From Cyanophora paradoxa (Eukaryota; Glaucocystophyceae; Cyanophorales; Cyanophoraceae), in the NCBI GenBank assembly GCA_004431415.1, contig QPMI01000137.1, positions 7,501-69,869 on the forward strand: a stretch of DNA of 62,369 bases, given 5' to 3'. This document shows, in pieces, positions 25,680 through 35,228 of this stretch. Numbering within the stretch: the first letter of the stretch is position 1; the number at the start of each line of letters is the position of its first letter. The notes under the pieces are model-generated. The model was not told where the DNA came from, searched no databases, and saw only the letters and a program-made list of their open reading frames with translations. Position numbers and translations under genes: made by a program.

Positions 25680-27145
25680 TCATACAGACACAGCGAAGCG
25701 CTCCTTGAGCTCATCGCATGCCGGGGTCGGGTATGTCCACGCCTTCTGCACCATGGAGTCGCGCTCCTGTCCTCTGTACGACATCTTTTCGCGCACCCTG
25801 AAGGCGTCAGCCCTCGCAAGGGCTTGGCGCGTGTCGCTCGCACCTGCGCCTCTTGCACCATGCGCCGTTGGTAGTGGCGCTCCCCTATGCACTCGTTACG
25901 CTTCGCCTTGATGTACGCGTCTGCCGGGCGGCTCGAAGAAGCTCGAACGAGACCCATGCGAGAGGGGCAGGGGACCTTCAACAAGATCCTCTATTCTCTG
26001 CAGCATTCCCGCGTCCCGCCCCCACTCTCGCATGAAATCCTGTGAGCGCAAGTACATCGCGCGTGTGAGAGGAGCCGCGAGGCACCGCATTGACGCCCCC
26101 TTTCTCTCGGCTTCGGGGCACACCGGCTTCACGAAGTAGATGATACCGTTCTGTTCGGGATCGAACGTGAGGCGCGCGACTCTGCAGAGACGCGAACAGC
26201 TCACCGATGTCGTGCGCTCGTTTGAGTAGACGTCCGATTTAGAAAGCGAGACGGGACTATCGGGGTTCGCGGGCTGGGAGAGGAAAGAGAACAGGACTAG
26301 GAACAGGAGAGGGAGGAGCTGCAGGAGGGGGAGCCACTGGTTCTGCTGGTTGCCGACGCCGTGCGCAGAGTGACCCTCCGAGCCGTCGCTATGATGCCTG
26401 TAACGCGGGCCTTGGTGCCGCGTGTAGAATCGCACGCCTATAATACGCCCGCAGGACGATCAGCGAGAAGGTAGCCATGCGCCTCGCGCGCGGGCTGCAC
26501 CTTGCGGGCCCACTGCGCGCGATGGCGCGGGGCATCGTCAGGCGGGGCGGACAAAGACGAGGAAGGGGGACGGTCCCAGAGGGGCGGGGCCAATGGGGAT
26601 CAGGGCCACGGCTGCGCACTTCCGAAGAACATGTTGAAGAGGTCTTCTGGCGAAATGACGTCCTCCTGGTACGCTGCTGCGGTGCGCCATCAGTCGCAGC
26701 ATGTGCACACTGTGAGCTGCACACCGTGGGATCTCCGGAACACAGGCCGCTGGGGCTCGTCGAAACCAAACTGCACAAGCGCCCTTAGGCGTTAGCGCGG
26801 GCCCCACTTCGCGCCTGTGCGTCGAACCTGGTCATAATGCGCGCGTTTGTTGGGGTCGCTCAGCGTCGTAAACGCGTTCGAGATCTCCTTGAAGCGCTTC
26901 TCGGCTGGAAAACAGTTAGGCGGGTCGCACGACGCGCGGTGCGGTGCATCTGGCGGACCCTCTTCTTTGTTGTTCGGATTCTTGTCCGGGTGCCAGCGCA
27001 GCGCCTCTCGCCGATACCTGCGAGTGCGTGTGAAAGGTGCGTGCTAGCACAGGCGCGCGGGAGGCATCGGACGCAACGCTTTCTTCAGCTCCTCCTCCGA
27101 GGCCCCGCGCTGCACACCCAGCACCTCGTAGAGGTCGCGGGGCAT
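25680..27145 (-). CDS. DNAJB12/HLJ1-type J-domain co-chaperone (ER membrane)
   Basis: These tail-region membrane J proteins recruit Hsp70 at the ER for quality control. The start at 27145 opens [20 protein letters not shown]; the next exon has [16 protein letters not shown] with the essential HPD, then [21 protein letters not shown] linker has [15 protein letters not shown], the usual DNAJB12/14 signature. The hydrophobic stretch [20 protein letters not shown] is the membrane segment, followed by a DUF1977-like domain ([29 protein letters not shown]) and a C-terminal [20 protein letters not shown]. Several introns and probable one-base breaks interrupt it. In this reading the J domain is at the extreme N-terminus, as in yeast Hlj1. 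Confidence 0.88.
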
Positions 27146-27514
27146 CGCTCCGAGCGCGACGAACTCAGACCGCGGCTACTTCACCTACGACCTGTAGCTA
27201 GAGCCCGCTTCTCGGAACTTGAGCTCGAGGCTGGTCCCGTCGACGTCGCCGGCGCCACGCGCACGAACGCTAGCTATGTGAGCTCCGGTACCCCTAGACG
27301 TCCCCCTGCGATCCCTGTCCCCCTGCACGGATACGCTCGCCATGGCCATATATATATAGCGTGGGTGTCTCTGATTGCGATACGATTAGGCCCTGAGGGG
27401 ATGGGCGTCTCTCTGATTTCGATTACGATTAGGCCCTGAGTGGCTGATATAGGGGGGAGCATGATCACGTATGTGCGCAGCGGGCTTTGTACACGCGAAG
27501 GACAGCGGGCTTTC
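27146..27514. other. Intergenic, short repeats
   Basis: It contains two copies of a GTCTCTGATT-GATTAGGCCCTGAG word near 27365-27440 and a TATATATATA patch at 27348. No gene was recognised. Confidence 0.4.
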
Positions 27515-29704
27515 CTACTTTCCGTAAGATCCATGCATGGGGGGGCGTGCCTCGTTGATGAGATCTATCTTCTGCGCCTGCTGGAAGGTGACCATTGCTG
27601 TGCGGAAATGTCAGCTGCCCGCTGCTTGCAGCGTAAAGAGCGGACGGACCCTCCCGGATCGCTTGCGGGCCCGCCTGCAACAGGCCCATTGGCAGCTTGT
27701 TTCCCGTGAGAAGCCCCTTCAGTGCGAGAACGGTTTCTGCTTCCTCCCTGCGAGAACATGAGCTCAGACCAAAGAAGGCGGCATGTAGACGCACCGGAGA
27801 GTCTTGTACATCTTGACCCACTTGGTAACGGCCTTGACCTTGGCCTTGATTCGCTCCCGACGCTGCTCCGGTGTCTCGTTTGCGAACTGGAGTGCGGTGA
27901 GAGAGAGCAGGATACCATGCCCGGCCCCCGGACCTCATCCATGCCGTCGTCTTCGGGGGCCTCCCCGTCCTCCTCCTCGTCCTCCTCCTCCGAGACCATG
28001 CTCATGATCGTGAGCAGCATCTCCGTGACTGGGGCGAATTTAGCTGGTCGTGCATCACACGAGCACCGAAAGAAGCATACCCTTCTCGGCCACGAACGGA
28101 AGGGACCAGGAAAAGACGTCCATGAAGTTGGGAAGGGAATAGGGGTGCGGGGATGAGTTGAACTGCCGAATGTTGAACAGGTTGTCGGCGAACTTGAGCA
28201 CTGCCGCCTTGTTCCGATAAACGTCGCAGTAGTTTGGTGCCGAAAAGAGCGTGATGACTGTCGGGAACTCTGTCGCTTCGCGCTTCCGATATAGCTTGTA
28301 CCCCTCGTCCTGCGCCTCGTGCGCACGGAGAATCGACAACAAGCCGTTGTCCTCCAGGAAATTGCACGCTGCAGTATATCTGCCGGCATATCAGCTATCT
28401 GAAAACCGGATTATCGCGCAGCCCGCACCCAAAGTAGTACGAGCAGCCGCGGACATGGTTGTGAACGAAGTCCACACCATACGAGTCCTGTGTCTCGTCC
28501 AGCGGGTCCGCCCAGAGCAGGTCACTGTAGCGCGAACAGCTTTCATTTTCTAAACTCAACGGCTCACGCAAGCACATGCACCACATAGGCCCACTCGGTG
28601 GTGGCTCACGGAAGCGGTAGATCTTTGTAATGTCCTCGACCTGTGTAGCAAAGTTCCTAGAGTACATCCGAGAGAAAAGAAAACAAGAAACAGCGAACGG
28701 TCTTAATGTCGGGGGAGAGACCTCCGTGGACGCAGAAAAACTTTCCATCGAGGTTGGCCGCCAGGGGCAGGCAGTCAAACGATTCCATGAACTCATCGTA
28801 CACTTTCAGATCGTATTTGTGCTTGCCTGTTCATCTCTGATCAGAGGCAACAACGGGAGACTCCGTTCGAACGGAGGATATTGATCAGGGCCCACATTCG
28901 ATCTTGAAGTTGAAATAGTCTGTGAGGTGCCGGCACTCGTGGTTGCCGCGGAGCATCCAGATTTGCTTCGGGTAGTTGATCTTCAGGGCATACAGGTACA
29001 AGCACACCTCCGAAGAAAACGAGCCACGGTCCACGTAATCGCCGAGGAACCTGCGAGTACGCCTCGGCGAGACGGAAGTGCGAGGCGTCGAGCGAATGCG
29101 CACAGATAGTTTGTCTCCGGAATGGCGCCACCGACCTCAAAAAGCTTAACAAGATCGAAGAACTGGCCGTGCACGTCGCCGCAGACTGCCGAAAGAGGAT
29201 CAGAAGGAAGTGCGGGCCGGCAGCCAGGCCGAAGGAAGCGCACCGGTGATTGGAGATTCAACGATGAGCAGGTTTGGCTCCGCACGCAGGAGCTCGGTTG
29301 CCATCTGCACGATCTTGATCGCTGCGGCAGGCTTACGTGGGTGCACGTATGCGGCGCAAGCTCGGCTACCATAGCCAGAAGAAAGAAGCGAGGCAGCACA
29401 CGAACGCACCATCCTCGCAAGTGAGCCTGCCCTCCTTCAGGAAATGCGCTTTCAAGTTCTCGGGGCTCGGTTTCCCGTCGGACTTCCACACCAGCTCCTT
29501 CGCCAGCGGATCCCGGGGCGGTGCCTGCCCTCGATAACATGAGCCACACTGCAGGTCGCGACCCAGCCTAGGCGTGGCGTTCTTCCGGCGGGTGCGGCCG
29601 GGACTTCGGTAACGCCCCGCGGAAACCCAAGCCAGCTCGCAGCGCACCTCGACCCCATGACGGTCGTTGGTCACGACGGTCGCCGCCGCCGAGGATGCCG
29701 CCAT
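27515..29704 (-). CDS. CNA: Calcineurin A, Ca2+/calmodulin-dependent protein phosphatase
   Basis: This is a PPP-family metallophosphatase catalytic subunit. Upstream exons give [20 protein letters not shown] and FLKEGRL. The core gives [20 protein letters not shown] (GDxHG), [15 protein letters not shown] (GDxVDRG), [20 protein letters not shown] (GNHE), [39 protein letters not shown] and [19 protein letters not shown]. The C-terminal [17 protein letters not shown] aligns with the calcineurin autoinhibitory segment FEEAKGLDRINERMPPR, so this is calcineurin and not PP1 or PP2A. The start (29704, [17 protein letters not shown]) is the least certain part. It needs a B subunit and calmodulin, not seen here. 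Confidence 0.92.
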
Positions 29705-30889
29705 CGAAACCTCGTCAAAAACTGTCGGCGCTGTACCCGTCCCACTGGTGCGCCGCGCGCGGCCGTGCGCCGCGCACGGCCGTGCGCCGGGTGCGGCTGG
29801 TGCGGCTGAGAGTCGCGCCTCGGCGCTGATATCGATATGGCAGCTAGCCGACCCCGGTAGTTGCAAGCTGACCCCTTGATTCACCTTATCCACTCGTGCG
29901 GCGTAGACTAGAAACGCGTACGTCTGCGCGTAATGCGTACGTCTACGCGTACTTTCCGTTGTACGCGTGGCGTCGGCGGCCGAGCCTCGGAGCCCGAGCT
30001 TCGCTGAGCGGCCGGCGCCGAGCCCTCGGAGCCCCAGCGGTCCGACGATCCACAATTGCCACCGTGGCACGGTGCGCATGCACGTGTACGTACGTATACG
30101 TGCAGTCGGCGTCATGATCATTATCAGCTCGAGCGCTAGCTAGCGCTCGAGCCGGCCGGACTGGCCGGCCGGGCCCGCGGCCGGGGCCCTGCTTGGCCGG
30201 CGCCCCCTAAGGAGAGTAATTATAATGCGCCCCACCGCGGACACTCAGTGACTCTGGCTAGCTAGATCTAGCCTAGTAGAGCTACGTATACGTGTATCCG
30301 CACGGCGCCGGCGTGGTGCTGCATCGCGTCTTGAAGCGGCGAGGTTTGAAGTCGGGGTGGTGGCCATGGCATGCGCAGGAGCCCCTACGTACGGGCCCTG
30401 GGGCCCGACATGGAGTCAGCCTGCGGTGGCGCCGGGAGGCGCGAAAAGGGGTCAGCCGCTGAGCCTGGCAGATCGAAATGGAAAGGTCTTGAGATCCAAA
30501 TCACTGAGTCAAGGCACACGGAGTCCGATCCTCGAGACGGGAATCGAAAGCCCGGCCGACGGAAGACATGATCCCAACCGTCACGGGGCGATGTTGAATG
30601 TCTCCGGCAGCGGGGCGCATGATCCCAACCGTCACGGGCGATCTCTGAGCTATCCGCCCGCAGATGTCCTCCGTCGCGCGCGCCCGCAGTCCGCAGGGCA
30701 GGGCGTCCAATTTTCAAGTCCAAGCGCACGGCGTCGGCGGCGGGATCAGCGCCGGACCCGTGCCCGCGGCGAGGCCTTTTCTTCTTCGTCTTCCGACCCC
30801 TGCGCGCCGGCGCAGGGGATCGGAGGGCGAGGGCGGTGAGGAAGCGCAAGGCCCGCCCGCGCGCGGCGGCGGCGGCTGACCTCCCCATC

Positions 30890-31130
30890 GCCACCGCGGA
30901 ACTCCTTCTCGAATGACGAACTGCGAGCCGCGCGCGGCGGACGCTCGCCCGGCCCACAAGAACCGGTTCTGCCCCAGGCACGCGGCACGCGGCTGCACGC
31001 GCACGTGGCGGGCTCTCTGGTGGGCTCTCTGGAAGAACCAGTTATCCTCCCCGGCGTGCGCACGTGCCCATCGGCAGAATGGAGGCTGGACGAATTCGAA
31101 AGTTGGACGAAAGTTGGACGAAAGTTGGAC
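30890..31130 (-). repeat. Dispersed repeat E, copy 2 (inverted)
   Basis: Reverse complement of 12478-12710, joined on its right to the expanded 11-bp array. Confidence 0.85.
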
Positions 31131-31262
31131 GAAAGTTGGACGAAAGTTGGACGAAAGTTGGACGAAAGTTGGACGAAAGTTGGACGAAAGTTGGACGAAA
31201 GTTGGACGAAAGTTGGACGAAAGTTGGACGAAAGTTGGACGAAAGTTGGACGAAAGTTGGAC
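31092..31262. repeat. 11-bp tandem array (GTTGGACGAAA)n, about 15 units
   Basis: A near-perfect run of the 11-mer. Because 11 is not a multiple of 3, three units translate as KVGRKLDESWT in every frame of that strand, creating artificial open frames. The sister copy at 12449 has only about three units. Confidence 0.97.
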
Positions 31263-31358
31263 CGTTTTTTTTTCATGTTGTTTTCATTTGGCTTCGATTT
31301 ACTCACAGGTTCAACATGAGAAACCACGCAATTTTATGTATACTTTTAATTATATAGG

Positions 31359-32638
31359 TTATTCAAAGGGGTCGAAGACGGGGTCAGGGTTTGCCTCTAG
31401 CAACGTGTCCTCGGGGGCAGGCTCCTCCACCCCAGCAAGGGCTTCTGCCTCGAGGGCTCCCTCGAGCGCCGCGATGCATTCCGAAACCGGGGCCCCATCC
31501 TCCATTGCCGTCGCAACTGCCTCGACTGCCCGTTCCTGCACAGCGCTAGCGTCATTCATGGCCAGCCGCCTGTCCTCGCACCCCACTGCGGCCATGGCCT
31601 CCAGCAACCACGCACCTGGGCCTTCAGCAGGGTTGCCGCTGCCCAGGCCGCCCACCGGACCTGCCATATCTGGGAACGGTAAAGGCTGAGAGGCGCAGAA
31701 CATCGCGTGAGAGGGGAGTGGGGCGGCGCACAACGTCTTGCTTCACGATGCCCGGGCGTGCGGCTCGAAGAAAGCGATTGAGTGACGCAAAGTCTGCAGC
31801 GGCTCAGCACTGGCGGCACTCAATAAGACCGCGCAGAACATCAGAAGACAAACCGTCGCGGCCCCCGTTGGCGTTTTTAAAGGCGAGGCTCTCGGAAACG
31901 ACCTGCCGCAGTGCTGCAGGGTCATATGGCGTCACCACGGCACCGAAAGGGTCCATAGACCCCCGCAAGCCAGATGATGCTGTAGCGGTCCACGAGGTCC
32001 TGAGACAGCTTTGGGCCTCTGGCTGAGCCGCGACCCGCCGGCCCAGAATGCGCGAAGCCGAGCTCCCGCCCGATTTCGGTCGGGGGCGTCAGGGGCGGCG
32101 CAAGCGTGAAACCCGCCGGCGGCTCGATCTCGACACCGCGGGCCGCCCCCGGGACGGCCGCACGCATTGCCTCCTGCACGCGTGACGCGCGGGCGGTCGT
32201 ACTCATGTCGGTTCCTTGCATGGCGACTGCAGCTGGCGCAGAGGACGCCAACGGACCTGGACGCTCGTCGTGTAGCGAAGGACGGGGCGGCCGAGCAGGT
32301 AGGCCAGCGTGAAGTGTCCCGCCTCGTGACGAGCCACGCGGCGGCGATATGCGGGCGAAAGCCGCGCGAAGGAGTCCTGCGCCCTGTCGTTGACGTCGCG
32401 CGCGCCCCATGGGGTGCAAGCTGCCGGCGGACCGCTGCCAGGGCGGATAAGGAGCCTTGCAGGGCATTCGCGTCAACAGCCCAGGCCACGAGCGCGGCAA
32501 GGGTGACTCCCGCCACCAGGTAATCGTACTGGGGGAAGCGTTCCATCACGAAAGGGCCCGCGAGTACGCCAACGGCTGTACGCAACGGGTCGGCGGGCGC
32601 TCGCTCGCGGGGGCAGGGGCGCGCTCACTCATTGTCAT
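31359..32638 (-). CDS. FtsH-like M41-type metallopeptidase without AAA domain, plastid family
   Basis: The signature exon reads YRRRVARHEAGHFTLAYLLG, then RPV, with the HEAGH zinc site. It resembles plant and algal plastid proteins related to the FtsH peptidase domain but lacking the ATPase. Before it lies a hydrophobic segment (YLVAGVTLAALVAWAV); after it, LSQDLVDRYSIIWLAGV (in place of the family's FSCIALAGIAAE), WQVRWAAWAAATLLKAQ and the terminal AVEAVATAMEDGAPVSECIA. At least two one-base frame changes are needed. The M41 glutamate-bearing GxAAE is not preserved in the visible reading, so activity is doubtful. The start at 32638 is a guess. Confidence 0.7.
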
Positions 32639-32875
32639 GACCGCTACTGCAAAGAGGTTCTCTCCATCATCCACGATCTGATGTCGGAGTTCGACGTAAA
32701 ATGCGAGCAATCGGAAACAAAAATGCCAGATACCTGGTTAAGCGTCCTCGGCTCGATCCCGAGGCGCCGCAGCTCCTAAGAGAGCTCGAGCACATCAGTC
32801 TAGCTTTCTAAAGGGCCGATGCAAGCTCTTACGTGCAGCCCGACCAGCCGTGACGTCGGCATCTAAGCGCGGCAA

Positions 32876-33613
32876 TTAGACTCGGGATTTGTGAACCTGC
32901 GCTGTAGAGATCTCTTGATCGAAGCGCACCTTCGCTCTCCCGAAGCCGCGAATCATCCCCATCCGCACCAAATCGGCGAGGAGTTGCTGCAGCTGGGCGC
33001 TGGACGTCGACGGTCCGGCGGCGCCCGAGTCGCCACTTCGCTTTGCCGCGACGTCGGATTCTACGATCAAACCAACAAGCTTCAATGCGTCCTCGGCAGC
33101 TACCTTTTCCTGCTTTCCGGAGGCCGCGGCTTTGCTTGCCACGTACAGCGCTGACTCGATTCGTTTTGAGCGCACGTACTCCGCGAATCTGTTGCCAGCA
33201 GATGCAGAAGTTCCAGCGGGCGTCCGCCGCTCTTCGGCGCTGCAGAAGGACGTCCAGTATCGCGGCCGGTCCCGGTCCAGTCCAGACGGTGCTGCGGCGG
33301 CGCTGCGCACGTGCGGCCGGCGCCGGTCCGACGGTGCTGCGCCGGCGCGCTCCCGTAGGCCGCTGCTTTGCTTGTCACATACAGCACTCTTCAACGCCGT
33401 CACCGAAGTCCTGCTGGCCAGCTCTCCTTGGAACGCTGGGCACGCGTATGCTGCGGTCATTTGATGATCTTGAAAGCGGCCTGCGCTTGGTGTTGTACGT
33501 ATACGGCCCTGCGCTCTTGACCCCCGCCGCTCGACGTCTTCGATCCGGTACCCCCGCGGGTATGCGTGTACGTTACCCCCCGGCCCGCACGGGCCGATAT
33601 CGATCGCGAGCAA
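32876..33613 (-). CDS. Unrecognised protein, C-terminal exon(s)
   Basis: The last 90 residues look protein-like (SALYVASKAAASGKQEKVAA, EDALKLVGLIVESDV, LQQLLADLVRMGMIRGFGR). Upstream the frame contains a local duplication of the ALYVASKAAA-coding sequence near 33100-33390 and becomes Arg/Ala-rich. No family is recognised, and the 5' limit is not known. Confidence 0.35.
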   Translation of the reverse strand: MLAIDIGPCGPGGNVHAYPRGYRIEDVERRGSRAQGRIRTTPSAGRFQDHQMTAAYACPAFQGELASRTSVTALKSAVCDKQSSGLRERAGAAPSDRRRPHVRSAAAAPSGLDRDRPRYWTSFCSAEERRTPAGTSASAGNRFAEYVRSKRIESALYVASKAAASGKQEKVAAEDALKLVGLIVESDVAAKRSGDSGAAGPSTSSAQLQQLLADLVRMGMIRGFGRAKVRFDQEISTAQVHKSRV

Positions 33614-34669
33614 TATTAATGTTTAAAAATAGAAGGTAGCGTAAAACATTAAATATTGACTGCTCCGATCCCTCCCTCACATGCATGCATGCAGTGCTTC
33701 ACGGGCGGAAAAACCACTGCTCGCGAAGCCCCTGCAAAGCCCGGATGGTCAACTGGAAAAAAGTCTGTCTTTCGTAGGACTTAGAAATGCAGCAAAGTAG
33801 ACGTCATAGGAAAGTAGAAATGCAGTTGTAATTAGTCTATAGCTAACTAGATGTTTAGGCACAGCACACGAGAGTCCTCATATTCTCTTCCTGGATATAG
33901 TTTTCAGTGAGGGTATGGTCGACGTTACGACTTCATTGTTGTACGGTTGTGCTAATGCAAATCAATTGCAACATCATCCGGCAGCAGCGCCTCTCGCCGA
34001 CAGCAGCGCCCTGCGGTGCTCGCCGACGCGCTCCTGGCCCCCGGTAGCATGGTGGCAGCACTATACGGCTTTGCGCTAGCTCCCGGCGCGCGACCCATCT
34101 CGTGTGCACCGTCTTGCGACTTCCGCACAGCCAGGTCGCTCGCAAGCGCAACCAACGTTCTCAGCGTGTTAGATAAGGTCGGGATCGCACCTTGCCGCGT
34201 CCCCGGGCGAGCCGTGTGAGCTTCGGACCGTCGGCAGGCGACGAGCACCTTCGGCCGCCCGCGGGGCCGGCCGGCCGGCCGCCGCGCGCCTCATATCGAT
34301 CCTACCGCTCATAGCTAGTGCAGGCATCACTAATGAGTGCGTGGTGAAGCCCTGCGCGGCCCCCCCCCGCACACTCTGCGCCCTGACCGACCCGCCGCTC
34401 GCAGGCCCTGCGCCGCCAAGGCATCTTTCGCCGTCGCGGAGGCCGCTCACCGCCCGCCTGCACCGCGTAGGCCCGGGAACGCCCCGCTTTCGTGTCCCGC
34501 CGCGCCTCAGGCAGATGCGCGCGCGTGTGCAATCAAGCACGTCATGCGGTTCCAGATGGCATGGCTGCGACGGCGGGGCGGTTCGGGCTGCGATGTCTAG
34601 GGCCATGAGGCACATCTAGAGCACGCGCAGAGCCCGCGTACGGGCGGCGGCGCGCGCCCCCGCCGCCAG
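33614..34669. other. No supported gene
   Basis: It contains repeat A copy 2 (33888-33946) and an AT-rich patch at 33600-33880. A minus-strand frame at 33952-34248 has a few plausible residues but no recognisable domain. Confidence 0.35.
33888..33946 (+). repeat. Dispersed repeat A, copy 2
   Basis: It matches 3502-3561 from CTTCCTGGATATAGTTTTCA to TCATTGTTGTACGG. Confidence 0.8.
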
Positions 34670-35150
34670 CGGCACCTGCTCCAGTGGGGGGGTGGCACCT
34701 GGGAGATTTGATATCGCTACTTACTGCGAGGGCCGCCGGGCCGCCGCTAACGCAGATCGGTGCACATCTTAAAAGAGCATGCGCAGCTGGAGCGCGGCCC
34801 CGGCGCATGCATCCGCAGCGGAGATCGCCTGCTCCTCCAGAAGGCTTGGGGTGGGAGCACCTGCGCGATTTGATTTCGCTCCACGCGGCGAGGGTTCGCC
34901 GGGCCGCCGCTAACGCAGATCGATGCTCATCTTAAAAGAGCATGCGCAGCTGGAGCGCGGCCCCGGTGCATGCATCCGCAGCGGAGATCGCCTGCTCCTC
35001 CAGAAGGCTTGGGGTGGGGGCACCTGCGCGATTTGATTTCGCTCCACGCAGCGAGGGTTCGCTGGGCCGCTGCTAACGCAGATCGATGCACACCTTGGTA
35101 GAGCATGTGCAGATGCATCGCGGCCCCGGGGGGTGCATCCTTAGCGGAGA
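34670..35150. repeat. 163-bp tandem repeat, about three units
   Basis: The word CGCTAACGCAGATCG recurs with a spacing of 163 bp (near 34752, 34915 and 35078), and intervening sequence such as GCGGAGATCGCCTGCTCCTC is shared. The third unit is more diverged. Confidence 0.9.
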
Positions 35151-35228
35151 TCGCTTGATCACAGTCACTGAGTCACTGAGCTAGTAGAGCTAATAAGTTT
35201 CTGGGCGACGGGCTGGCCCCGGCGGCTT

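Larger units (their letters stand above)
29705..31358. other. No supported gene; palindromes and repeat E
   Basis: Upstream flank of calcineurin A. It contains a perfect 24-bp palindrome at 30128-30151 (CTCGAGCGCTAG and its mirror complement), a twice-repeated ATGATCCCAACCGTCACGGG at about 30568 and 30619, and repeat E with the 11-bp array. Long frames here are compositional. Confidence 0.45.

Noticed and set aside
30357-30839. 160-codon plus-strand frame
   Set aside because: It contains a duplicated DNA word and runs into repeat E; composition is random-like.
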